Shown in pieces: positions 41,147 through 53,227 of a stretch of 64,000 nt of DNA. The notes below the pieces were generated by a model. It made no database searches and was not told where the DNA came from. It worked only from the letters and a program-made list of their open reading frames with translations. Source of the DNA: Centroberyx gerrardi. Its lineage: Eukaryota > Chordata > Actinopteri > Beryciformes > Berycidae. The stretch is from NCBI RefSeq assembly GCF_048128805.1, contig NC_136019.1:13942905-14006904 (forward strand). Direction: 5' to 3'. Numbering within the stretch: the first letter of the stretch is position 1; each line of letters starts with the position of its first letter. The position numbers and the translations under genes were made by a program.

Positions 41147-44100
41147 TCACTCAGGGTTTGCTGGCTTCATTACAGCCCAGGTGAAGTCTTCTCTTTTGAA
41201 CATTTTTTTCAGGGTGGGCCTTGAATTCCAGCCTTGGTTTTTGGCAAACTTGTAAACACATCCGAAGAGATCAGGAAATACCAACATCAGATCAATGTTG
41301 GCTGCATCTTCAGCACTGTAAACAGAGAAAGAAATTATGTAATTAAGTAATGAACACTCAATTCACCAATCCCTGACAGTGGTCTACTTTTGATGACCCC
41401 GGTTGTATGGTTACCTTGTGTCCTGTCCTACAGTACGTCCTGTTTAACTCTGTCCTGATTCTTGTCATCTATTGCTAAACTAATGAATAATAATAAAAAC
41501 AAAGTTTACAAAGTGCTTCACAATCAAGAAAACAACAACAACAAAAAAGACAGAAACAAGGTTACAAAGCAAAGAAGAGGACAGTGGCAAAAACTGACGT
41601 GATCGTGAATGTGGGTGTGATATGGACCCTTGTTAGGGCAAGGGGTGGAGGAGGGGGTAAAGTTATACCAACAAATAAATATAGTGGAACAATGGTGGAA
41701 TAAAAACATAATTAAATAAGTGCATGCCAATAGAAAAATGCCTGCTTGAGCTCCTCTAGGAGGCTGCTCCAAAGAGGAGGTCCGGACAAAGGCCCAGTCT
41801 ACTTTGGTCTTTAGAACAATTAGAAGTCCCCTGTCCAGGAATCTAATGTTGCACTTTGGCTCATAAGGGGTGATGAGGTCAGATATATAACTGGGGTCAA
41901 ACCTATCTGTGCTTTAAAAGTTACCAAGAAAATCTTAAAAGTCAGTTGAGAAACCAACAGGTCACCAGAATAAGGGTGATGTAATTTCTTCCGTTAGCAC
42001 CAGTTAAAATCCTATCAGATGCATTCTGTACAAGTTGGAGAGACTTTTGATGTAGACAGGAATAAAGAGTTGCACTAGCTCAGGAGAAGAGTCCAAGAGG
42101 AAATAAATGTATGAATGACTTTCTCCAGATTGCTGAATGATGAAAAAAGCTTCAAGAAATTATTCTTAACTGAATGAAACAGGACTACAACTCGCTTTCC
42201 CAGAACATCAAAGCTAAGGTCAGCATTTATATTAGCGCACTGAGTGCAAAGTTCATTTTGAATTAGATTTATGGTATTTATGGTATGGTATGGTATGGTG
42301 CTAAATTATGGTATTACAGGTGCCAAACAGTGCTCTTTCTGAATTGCAGCTGCCTTTCTTTAAAAAAAATTCAAGACACAAGTATAATTTTCATTTTCAG
42401 TATTTACAAATTACCGTAAGCATGGCTTTGCTGTGACATTTTAAGGTTATTTATCATTTTAACCTCAGTCTAACTTACTAGTGCTCAAGGAGGTTGCGTA
42501 TGAAGCGCAGTAATCCCAGTGTGTTGTCAGGGTATTTCTTCTTCATCTTCTTGCCATCCATCTTCTGGACCAACTCTGGAGGCAACTGGAAAACCAACAA
42601 AATTACTGATAAAGTTGCTTCCACGGAAATAGAAGTGCAGCAACAGTTATGTCGCAGTTACCTTGTTTTTCCACTGACTGAAGAATCCATTTTGGTCCAG
42701 TTCACAGATTAGTGTCTGGTCAGCTTCTTCATATTTCGCCACCTCTGTCTGATTACCAATCTTTCTCAAGTATTCTACTTTCCTGAAAGAGAGTTATACT
42801 TCAGGCTACATGATTTACAGAAAGTACATAAGTTAAAACAAAAATAAAAGTAACTTCTTGTCAAATCATATTGATCTAAAATGTTGTAAAACAGCCTTGA
42901 AAATATGTAGATAAAAACATGTCAGTGAATGAATGAAAGAAAGAACAGCCAAAGTAGCATCAAAACTGTATGAGAAAGGCATGACTTTAAATAATTTTCA
43001 TTTGCATGTCTCATTACAGAGCGAGCAATCAATGCAATAGTGAAGCAATGGACAAGATTTTGGTTAGAATTGATTGGGGTGATGGAAAAGATGAGAAAAT
43101 AGGGTCCAGGACAAAAATGGCCAGTTATATTTAAATTGCTTCTTCCTCACCTTTCATTGGGCCAAAAGAAAGGATGAGCCAAACATTCCTCCACTGTAGG
43201 TCTCTTCTTTGGTTCTCCATTGATCATGTCCTCAATGAGATCCTTTGCAACCACGTCTTGAACATGTTCCAGACTGTAGTTCCCTTTGTGAATGTTGTAC
43301 TCACATTCAAAGGATTTGCCAAACGGATGGTTTCCTCCAGAGAGGATGTAATAGATCAACATCCCTGCCACCTTAAGAATTAGCATAACAATTTAGTAAT
43401 TACAGAATGATTTTTCACTTCATTAATTAAATTGCTCTCTAACAGAAAAGAACAAACCTGTATATCAGTGCTCCACTTGTATGGTATACTAATATCTTCT
43501 TCCAAAGTCTCTTTGGCCATCCAGCATTTGGTTCCTGCACCTCTTGTGTGTAAAGTTGTTTTTCCTTCAGGTAATCGTCGGCTTATGCCAAAATCAGCTA
43601 ATTTTGCCCTCCTATTAACATCTGCAGGACAAATGGCGTAGACCAAGTCAATAAACGGTGTTATATGTATAGCTATATAGATCAAAATAAATTTCAACAT
43701 TGATGTATACTTATTAAATTTTGGAAAGTGAATTGCATATTTCCTCAATTCTTTCTTGTCTTACCAATCAAGACATTCTGGGGTTTGAGATCCCGGTGAA
43801 GAATCTGAGGATTTTGACGATGAAGCACACTTAAACTATGGAGAACCTGATGCACAAGTTCTCTCCTCATTTCAGAGAGACTGTCTTCTGGAAATTCACG
43901 TCTGATATATTCTTCCAGGGTGTATTCACATAGCTGAAGAATAAGGTAACCAAAGTTCTCATCCTCTGTAAAGTCAACGTATCGTACAATGGACGTATCG
44001 TCAAGCTCTGGAAGCCGTAAAAATCCTTCCTCATTCTTCAGCACCTGATAGCTGGATTTAGACATTCTCTTAACTGCGACTTCAGTGCCGTCACTTCTCA

Positions 44101-45697
44101 GCCCCAAGAAGACTTCAGTTCCATCACTTCCCTTTGCTATGTGGAATTCCACATCTTTCACATACATAAGGCTTCCAACTCTGGTTACTTTACTTTCATC
44201 AGTGTTAGCAAGCTTCTCTAATTTTTTCTTCCATCTCTCGCTGACTTTATGCCATTTCTGTGGCTTTGATGATGTACCAGTGTTGGGGAGGAATGGCTTA
44301 ACATTTGAACTTTGAACAGAATCTGCAACAGGAAGTGCTGTTGGGACACTTGCAGCAGAGCAAACTTCATCATTTGGCTCCTCTGGCTTTTTCTTCTTCA
44401 TTTTCTTGGATCCCGGTAACGCTTTACTGGTTGGTGTAGAATCTTCACATTCTGAGTTTGGTTTGTTGAAATGAATTTGCAATCCTATAATGATTTCTTT
44501 CAGGCTGTTATTACTTTGCATATCTACAGATGTCAGTATATCCTCAGGAACTGAAGTTATTCCCTTTGATGTAAAGATGTCAGCTGCATGCTCAAATGAA
44601 AGCAAGTTAGCAAGTATGCCATATGTGTAGACTCTCACATCAGAGGTGTATTCTTTCTTAACAAAAAGAGCGATTGTTGTGCATAATTTCTCAAGGAAAA
44701 TCTGATTCCATCCATTTTTGACTGTTTTCTGTGTAATCACATAGATTGTTTCCAGAATAGCTTTCAGTACATCAGGACTTCGTCTTGAGGAAAGTCTTTC
44801 CAGCAGTTGGGGGATCATACCCAGTGATATCTCATTTGGTATCTCTCTCATTGTGCAGAAAACTGATTGTAGACTTTGAACAACTGAAGATGTGAAATTT
44901 TCCTCTGGAATGTTTGGAAAGCGTTTGACTGCATCTGCAATGTAGGAGTTCAGATTTCCTGTGTCCTTCAGCCATATGATACTTCTCTGACGGTATTGTT
45001 CGGCATTTGGCCCAGTAACAGTAAAGAGTACTTCACTTATGGTCAGATGGGTCTGAGGATCCTCCTGCAGCATGTGACTGTCAAACATCTTGAAAACTTC
45101 TTGTGGTGTTTTCTCTCGTACAGCAATTTGCAGATCGACAAAATGTTTTATTTTGGAGCAGAATTCGTTACCATTTGATGCAAGGTTATGTATCACTTTG
45201 GATATTTTTTTATTGTTTTCAAGATCTTGAGGTTGTAGCACAAGGAATAGTGTTATCTTTGCACCAGCACAGATTAGCTCTTTCACGATATCGTCTCTGT
45301 CATGGATGGCAGCAGTTTGCAGTGGTGTAGCATGTAGGATGGGATTATCCACTCCATTTGAATTAGCTTTTGCTTCAAGCAATTTCCCCACAAAAACAAT
45401 TGGAGCTTTGGATAATGAGGCATAATGCAAAGGTGTCCACTTATTATTGGAAGCCTGGTTTGGGTCTGCACCCTGACGTAGCAAGAAATTACAAATATCC
45501 TCCTTGTGATTCACAACAGCAGCAATCAAAGGCGATATTACATCATTCACCTCTTTGCATGGGTAAAGTCCATTAATGTCATTGTCCTTTAATGATTTCT
45601 TGAGCTTTCTGAGTTTGTTGTCAATTATACACTGTATTATAGGATGTGTTTCTCTTGGGATGACTGTAGTCACTTGTAACTGTTGGAAGAAATCCAT
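41147..45697 (-). CDS. Copy A: ankyrin-kinase-KEN protein, RNase L/IRE1-like endoribonuclease (904 residues, intact)
   Basis: Six coding exons with matching phases: 43765-45697, 43458-43621, 43151-43371, 42662-42782, 42479-42585, 41147-41315 (2715 nt). Layout: about three ankyrin repeats (residues ~55-150), an alpha-helical HEAT/ARM-like middle (~165-410), a disordered linker with a Lys-rich stretch SKKMKKKK (430-437), a protein kinase (~505-770) and a KEN nuclease (~773-904). The kinase keeps a Gly loop [12 protein letters not shown], Lys543 in [15 protein letters not shown] (634-641), DFG (654-656) and HPFGK, so it looks catalytically competent and IRE1-like. KEN keeps [12 protein letters not shown] with Arg843, Asn844 and His848 at the RNase active positions. 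By family knowledge such domains dimerise on nucleotide or ligand binding and cleave RNA. The ankyrin part is much shorter than RNase L's nine repeats, so 2-5A sensing is doubtful. A splice acceptor (CCCCACAG, exon start about 45715) shows a 5' UTR intron. Confidence 0.85.
41770..42110 (-). mobile_element. Decayed LINE in intron 5 of copy A
   Basis: In broken minus-strand frames one can read [23 protein letters not shown] and, further on, KAQIGFxPSYISDL, corresponding to LINE reverse transcriptase landmarks LQLVQNAAARLLT and YKALNGLAPSYISDLL. Stops and frameshifts are frequent. A shorter version is at the same intron position in copy B, so this insertion predates the duplication. Confidence 0.65.
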
Positions 45698-45715
45698 TTC
45701 ATCACTTCAGAATAA

Positions 45716-48700
45716 CTGTGGGGTGACAAAAGTATGAGGTTAGTGTAACATTTGGTGCCTTTTGAAACTTTAAAGTAGCCCAGTTATGCAACTACTGACA
45801 GAAAGAGTTTTGCCACTGTGACCTCTATTGATAGATGATTTTGATTATCAATATCCATTTGATTATCACTATTCAATATATGCTAATTTATCATTATTTC
45901 AATTAAATTTACAACACAATTCACATCACAATTAATATTCTTGATCATCTCTTCTACCGAAAATGTGAAAGGCCTTTGTCAATGGCGTTGATTTACTAAA
46001 CTCTCACCTATGGCAAAGTCCCAGCATCTAATATCATTTCCCACCATAACTTCCAAACCAATGCAATGCTATTATTTGGTCAGTGAGCTAAATTATTAGA
46101 TGTAGGTCACCAAACACACACTGTTCAGAGTGAATACTAGTCCTAAATGCTTCCCTGATGTGATTTTTTAAAGATATGGCTTCCAAATAAATTCTAGCAA
46201 TTTTTGCTTGTTTTTTGCTCTACATTATTATGATAAAAACTACATGGGCAAATTTGGACTCACTTGGGCTAAGGTATGGAGAGTGCCACACCTTGTCCAA
46301 CCCAACTGTTTTAAGACTTTGAACTTCCTCATTCAGACTGGCAACAGGAATTCAACTTTCAATGTTCACAGCTGTGAAATAAAAATGTTCTTTGATCTTA
46401 CAAGGTACAATGATTAAATCTTGTGTGGGTAACTAGATATTCATAAACAAGGTGATTTGAAGATATCCCTGAGGCCAAACTGTTTTACCTTAAAGGATAA
46501 TTACAGTTATTTTCAACCTGGGTCCGATTTTCCAAATTTTTGCCATAGTTCAAAATTTTGTCACAGCTGTAGAGCTTCATGTGCCTCCAATTTGCTGCTG
46601 CAGGGAGCGTTGCTCTCCAATACAGCGGGCCAACACAATCGCCAACAGTTGAACCAAAAAAACGATTACAACACATCCTTTCAACACAATAACACTCACA
46701 CTGCAGTTACACACGTCTTTAAATAGCTGTGAACAGTTGAACTGAACAGTTATCACAAGGGTCAGTTCAGTTACAATAGTCCATCTGATACTTTTTAGTG
46801 TTGCTTTAAAGTCTGCAGCACAAAACGCTACAACAATAAGGCCAAATGCACATTTTTACAAGTAGAATTAAGGAGTGAAATTTGATGCTTTTTCATTTTG
46901 AAAATCAAAGGTGAGTTCCACCTTCGCCGTCTCTGATAGGCTAGTGAACAGTTAATGGATAATTACATACTGTAGTGTTAAAAATCACAAGTCACCACCC
47001 TCGTTATTATCCCCAATCACCACTCCCAACTCCATGTTCACCTCTATTGGTGCCCTGGGAGGTGAAGCCACTCCTAGGAAGTTATATAAGCCTCACCTGG
47101 TAAGCCTTAGATTCCTTTCCCTCCAGGCCTCACTTGAACTTTTCATTCCACCATGTGACATTCAGTTAAGATTCATTATTTGATTGAATGTTTAATTTAT
47201 TGTTATTGTGTTTAGATCCCCATGAATAGTCAGAATTGAAGAGACTACCAAGTTGATGGATGCATTAAATAATGTAAGTTGGAAAGGTAATGATAACCTT
47301 TGTTGAACCTTTATTGAAATACTACTATGTTTACTGTTTTTCTGATTTACTTTATTTTTATACAGACAAATCATCCATGCTCCTTGATCCCTTGCTTCAA
47401 TGTGCACCCCAGTCCAGACGTTCTTCTGTGAACTAGCACCAACATTGCAGTTTTTTCACATAGTGTGGCCCGGAAAAAGATCAAATGGTTTCAACTTTTG
47501 ACATATGACCATATAAATATGAAATATGAATATATTCAGAAACTTTAAGAGTTTGACTTGTAGATGGAAAATAAGCTTTTTAGAACTAACGTAACCCATT
47601 CCTATACAGAATATAGGTCTGTTTTGGTAACTAGGTAGGAAGCTAGTGTTGTCTCCATAAATTAGCCAATGCTAACGTTAACTTAGCTCTGCCTTAACTT
47701 CGGTAGGTTGCTTGTTGTTAACATCAGGACAGGAAGGCTAAACTTGTTTTTTATGACCTGCAAGTAATTGAAAATGCTTTGCAACTTCACTTACTTAAAG
47801 GGATATGCCACCTACAAAGACTATAGTTTTTTCTCCTTCAGAATAGCGGGCAGCAATATCCTCAACCTCTTCACTGCCGTTTATTAGTTTTCCCCGGTAT
47901 CAGTACCCATGCCACATGCTAACAGTTAGCTTACATATGTCATTCTCATTTATTTACAATGTCCCCCAGCCACTTTTTTTTTTAAACAGTGCATTAAATA
48001 TGTTAGAGCAGAGGTTTTCAAACTGTGTGCCGCAAGGTCAAGTGAGGCAAAGTCAAGTGTGCCTGGAATTTCAGACCTTAATGCATTTTACTCATAGTCT
48101 AACTTAGCTTCACAAAATCCTGAGAATTTTCAATGCAGCATAACTAGTAATTTGTATAAGCAGTCACTTCCTAATATTGGCTATTTCATGTTTTAAAATT
48201 ATTTTCTATTTAATTTTATCCTATTTGCTCAGTCCAAGTGGACCTGATTCATGTCTTCTGTCCATCTGGCTGATGGGAGTTATATTTCTTGTGGGCCTAA
48301 TGGAGGCCATACTAGACCATGGTGCAAAGTTTCATGGCTCTAGCATTTACCATCTCACGGGAAATGGAGAAAAGCTCTGACGCATCTATAATGCAATTAA
48401 CTCATAGGCTATGCAGCATCTACATTTGTGATCATCCTTTTTGACTCCATACATGAAAATGACGTAGTTTCTATGAATTATATTGCATCACTTAATTCAT
48501 AAAATGTTTTTTTTTAGTACATAGCAGTGGTATTTGTACTGTTATTGAAACTGTACTTTTTTTTATAATTTAGAATTCACATCAACAAGATTTGATTTGG
48601 CCAATCCTGCTCATTGACCCCTCATGTGCGTGCATGTGTGAGATATCTTTGAATACAATATAATGATAATATGTGTTATAAGTAATTATATTATTTTTTT

Positions 48701-49147
48701 TTTTAGTTATTATTATTCTAAGTAATTATGACTACACTTACATGAGGTGTGCCTTGAGATTTGGCTTTGACCTTTGGTGTGCCTCAGCCCCAAAAATATT
48801 GTTTGCTATGTTTTTATTATCTTGTCATTTTACATACTGTGAAGCACTTTGTAAACTGTGTTTTGTGCTATATAAATAAAGTTTATGACTATATTATTAT
48901 ATATTGGATAATATTCTATGGCATATTCTTACCTTGAATTCTGGTAAAAATGAATGAATAAATAAATAAATGAATAAATGAATTAATTAATTAATAAAAA
49001 CACACACAATACATATATATTATATTATATATATTGTCATGAAATTATAGAAATGACTTCCTATACCTTTTAACTATTTATTTCCTGACAACTCCTTCTT
49101 TTCTGCCATCAGCTTTGTGTCAATGTGAAGAATAGGGAGAATCCAAG
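45716..49147. other. 5' flank of copy A; no gene seen
   Basis: The first ~450 bases match the flank of copy B (CCAAACACACACTGTTCAGA near 46109 and 61634). Beyond this the two copies differ. A TATA-like AAGTTATATAAGCC at about 47078-47091 has no supported open frame behind it. The rest is AT-rich, with an AATA/AATG tract near 48948-48995. The 5' UTR exon of copy A should lie here but was not located. Confidence 0.5.
48829..48893 (+). mobile_element. LINE 3' tail, plus strand
   Basis: The stretch GAAGCACTTTGTAAACTGTG followed by TGCTATATAAATAAAGTTTATG is the usual 3' end of fish L2/Rex-type LINEs, here with no attached coding part. Confidence 0.6.
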
Positions 49148-49578
49148 ATGAAGTGACGACATGTTCACATTACATTAGCCTACCTAAAGTGTACAGGATA
49201 TTCTCGTTCCTATGTTCAAATATCCACTTCTCACCATAAACAAGTAGAAGTAAATCGTATGCAGACCAATCTTTGTTTTCCATTCCATCTATCTGAGTTC
49301 AATTGATGATTGAAAAATACATACCAGGGTTCTTTTGAGGTGCGAGCCCGTGTGATGTGGGTCTGATGAGTGCTCTGTGCGCTCCCTCTACCTGTGCCCG
49401 TCCCTTCCTGGACACACCTATACATTATACACCCTGTGCACCCAATTACCACCACCAAGTGCCCACAAATATGAATACAAAATATAGGCTATTTGTATAA
49501 AATAAATTAGACATAACATAAACAAACATAAAGAATACTGTACTGATATGGTAAACTTACCATATCAAAGTATATTGT

Positions 49579-49579
49579 C

Positions 49580-49636
<57 letters not shown>
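49579..49636. repeat. (CT)n microsatellite
   Basis: About 28 CT units with a single TTT interruption, marking the left border of the repeat patchwork. Confidence 0.92.
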
Positions 49637-49640
<4 letters not shown>

Positions 49641-50205
49641 ATATTCTGTTCTGCCAAGTTACTGAACAGGTTGGATTGGTTGAGGTTGGGCAGGGAGAGT
49701 TAGGGTGAGTCATGGAGAGGCATCTGAAGATTTTTCAATGTGATAAAGCAGAATAGTACAAGCACCAGCATATAACTAATAACAATGATTCTGTCATCTG
49801 TGCCTACAGTATATTGGTATAAAACTCTGTCTCAGATGTTGTTTCAGCGTCTCTCACTGATTCTCATGTGGAACCATGTCTGTGTATCAAGAGGAGAGGA
49901 TGGGAGGTGGGAGTGTCTGGTGGGTTTGGGGTTACATGGCATGAAAATGTAAGGAAACACATTCTTGACAAAAACGGGTTACTGAAGAGAAAAACAAAAA
50001 ATACACTTTATCCTGCACTCCATGTTACTGTGAGGACATGGGCTGCAGTACCTCTTCAAACCATTTGGTAACCTTGTAATTAGCAGCAGCAGCAGTGCTT
50101 CTTGTAAAACATGTGACTTCCATGAGTGTTGGGCAAACACAATATGTTTCTATCTGACTTACTATCAAGAATTACATGAATTTTTCCTGTAATTGATAAA
50201 CTATG
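49637..50205. repeat. Block X, first copy
   Basis: An approximately 565-bp non-coding block (starting CATTATATTCTGTTCTG) repeated at 51010-51571 and 52614-53172 with few differences. It is interrupted from its neighbours by LINE-containing blocks, giving an X-Y-X-Z-Y-X order. Confidence 0.85.
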
Positions 50206-51810
50206 AATCAGCTTTATTGGCACGACAGGAAAGAGACCTATGTTGCCAAAGCAATACAGTGGTTCAGTTGTAGTAACATTGCAAACATTAACCAACCAAT
50301 AATATATGAATATCAACAATTATAACAACAACAATATAATCAAAAGCCATTTATCAACAATTAAATTAAATTCAGGCATTTAACACACGTGGTGAACAAA
50401 GTGTCACAGCAGAGATTTGTAACTAGCTCTTCTCTCTGAGGTTGTGGCATTCTGATACAAACTTTGCTGCTAGTGGCATGGATTTATCAAATGATAACTT
50501 CTGTTCTTGTGGGAGGAAACCAAAGTTTGGGATTATTATTTCAAATTTGGGATAATACGCTTCTCTAATTATTTGATACTTTGGGCAGGACAGCAGGAAA
50601 TGTGTCTCAGTTTTTACCTCCTGTCGATCACAACGATCTAATCTTTGTTCTCTTGGCTTCCAAGATTTTGAGTGTCTCCCTTTTTCAATTTCTAATTTCT
50701 AATCACAAATCCTATATTACGAGAGTATTTTTCTTTCTTTTAATGCAGGGAGTTGAAGATAAATTTCCACTTTGATCTCTCTGTCTAGTTGTTATGATTT
50801 CGGTTCTCCAGTGTTTTGTATAGTTTGATTTTAAGAGGTGGTCAGTTTGTTTAATTTGGGACTTGAACCTGGGCTTCTTTGGATCATGGTCCTGATTAAT
50901 GCTAGTGAGCTGTTCAGCAAGTTGGCTAAGATGGTCTGCATTTGTGGAAAGATTATTATTAAAAAATGCTTTGTATTGAATTAAGTTGTGATCTGACTCT
51001 CTCTCTCAACATTATATTCTGTTCTGTCAAGTTACTGCAGGTTGGATTAGTTGAGGTTGGGCAGGGAGAGTTAGGGTGAGTCATGGAGAGGCATCTGAAG
51101 ATTTTTCAATGTGATAAAGCAGAATAGTACAAGCACCAGCATATAGCTAATTATAATGATTCTGTCATCAGTGCCTACAGTATATTGGTATAAAACTCTG
51201 TCTCAGATGTTGTTTCAGCGTCTCTCACTGATTCTCATGTGCAACCATGTCTGTGTATCAAGAGGAGAGGATGGGAGGTGGGAGTGTCTGGTGGGTTTGG
51301 GGTTACAAGGCATGAAAATGTAAGGAACACATTTGTGACAAAAATGAGATACTGAAGAGAAAAACAAAAAATACACTTTATCCTGCACTCCATGTTACTG
51401 TGAGGACATGGGCTGCAGTACCTCTTCAAGCCATTTGGTAACCTTGTAATTAGCAGCAGCAGCAGTGCTTCTTGTAAAACACGTGACTTCCATGAGTGTT
51501 GGGCAAACACAATATGTTTCTATCTGACTTACTATCAAGAATTATATGAATTTTTCCTGTAGTTGATAAGCTATGATTGGGAACAGGATTGTGAAGCTAA
51601 CAAGTTCACTATTGAAAACGGTCAAAAGTCTGTCTTTGAATGCTTCTGCATTAATTTATTGGCAGGATGCTACAGGCAATCAACCAATAAGGGTCGTATT
51701 TTGTTGCTGTTGTCATAGTTGCTGCTATTTTCTTTATTTTGCTGCTGTTGTTGTTTTGTTGTTGCTGCCGTTTTCTTTTTAGTCGTCTCTGTCTCTCAAA
51801 TTCAAATTCA
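50206..51810 (-). repeat. 1605-bp tandem unit 1, carrying a LINE 3' fragment
   Basis: Matches 51811-53205 at a constant offset of 1605. Its first ~570 bases are the 3' part of a non-LTR retrotransposon on the minus strand: RLDRCDRQEVKTETHFLLSC, the C-x-H-x-C C-terminal signature of such elements, and a 3' end at the sequence GCTTTATTGGCACGACAGG (shared by many fish LINE tails). The open frame at 50581-50775 is identical to that at 52186-52380, so the duplication is recent. Confidence 0.85.
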
Positions 51811-53205
51811 AATCAGCTTTATTGGCACGACAGGAAAGAGACCTCTGTTGCCAAAGCAATACAGTGGTTCAGTTGTAGTAACATTGCAAACATTAACCAA
51901 CCAATAATATATGAATATCAACAATTATAACAACAACAATATAATCAAAAGCCATTTATCAACAATTAAATTAAATTCAGGCATTTAACACACGTGGTGA
52001 ACAAAGTGTCACAGCAGAGATTTGTAACTAGCTCTTCTCTCTGAGGTTGTGGCATTCTGATACAAACTTTGCTGCTAGTGGCATGGATTTATCAAATGAT
52101 AACTTCTGTTCTTGTGGGAGGAAACCAAAGTTTGGGATTATTATTTCAAATTTGGGATAATACGCTTCTCTAATTATTTGATACTTTGGGCAGGACAGCA
52201 GGAAATGTGTCTCAGTTTTTACCTCCTGTCGATCACAACGATCTAATCTTTGTTCTCTTGGCTTCCAAGATTTTGAGTGTCTCCCTTTTTCAATTTCTAA
52301 TTTCTAATCACAAATCCTATATTACGAGAGTATTTTTCTTTCTTTTAATGCAGGGAGTTGAAGATAAATTTCCACTTTGATCTCTCTGTCTAGTTGTTAT
52401 GATTTCGGTTCTCCAGTGTTTTGTATAGTTTGATTTTAAGAGGTGGTCAGTTTGTTTAATTTGGGACTTGAACCTGGGCTTCTTTGGATCATGGTCCTGA
52501 TTAATGCTAGTGAGCTGTTCAGCAAGTTGGCTAAGATGGTCTGCATTTGTGGAAAGATTATTATTAAAAAATGCTTTGTATTGAATTAAGTTGTGATCTG
52601 ACTCTCTCTCTCAACATTATATTCTGTTCTGTCAAGTTACTGCAGGTTGGATTAGTTGAGGTTGGGCAGGGAGAGTTAGGGTGAGTCATGGAGAGGCATC
52701 TGAAGATTTTTCAATGTGATAAAGCAGAATAGTACAAGCACCAGCATATAGCTAATTATAATGATTCTGTCATCAGTGCCTACAGTATATTGGTATAAAA
52801 CTCTGTCTCAGATGTTGTTTCAGCATCTCTCACTGATTCTCATGTGCAACCATGTCTGTGTATCAAGAGGAGAGGATGGGAGGTGGGAGTGTCTGGTGGG
52901 TTTGGGGTTACAAGGCATGAAAATGTAAGGAACACATTTGTGACAAAAATGAGATACTGAAGAGAAAAACAAAAAATACACTTTATCCTGCTCTCCATGT
53001 TACTGTGAGGACATGGGCTGCAGTACCTCTTCAAACCATTTGGTAACCTTGTAATTAGCAGCAGCAGTGCTTCTTGTAAAACACATGACTTCCATGAGTG
53101 CTGGGCGGGATATGTTTCCATCTGACTTACTCTCAAGAATTATATGAATTTTTCCTGTAGTTGATAAGCTATGATTGGGAACAGGATTGTGAAGCTAACA
53201 TGTTC
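51811..53205 (-). repeat. 1605-bp tandem unit 2 (partial)
   Basis: Second copy of the LINE-containing unit, preceded by an (AATTC)-type simple tail (TTCAAATTCAAATCAGC at 51801 on) that is missing from unit 1. Similarity to unit 1 stops at about 53205, just before a short telomere-like tract. Confidence 0.82.
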
Positions 53206-53213
53206 ACCACTGA

Positions 53214-53227
53214 CCCTAACCCTAACC
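53214..53227 (-). repeat. Short interstitial telomere-like tract
   Basis: CCCTAACCCTAACC, two and a third units of the vertebrate telomere repeat in the C-rich orientation, sitting exactly where the tandem repeat similarity ends. Confidence 0.75.

Noticed and set aside
44085-44315. Plus-strand open frames inside copy A exon 1 (and the copy B equivalent at 58977-59210)
   Set aside because: Antisense shadows of the real exon, without independent evidence.
50581-50775. 64-codon plus-strand frame, identical at 52186-52380
   Set aside because: It is the antisense of a LINE fragment; identity reflects the recent DNA duplication, not selection on a protein.
49637-53205. CRISPR-like array
   Set aside because: Repeat units are about 565-1605 bp and include LINE sequence; this is eukaryotic tandem duplication.
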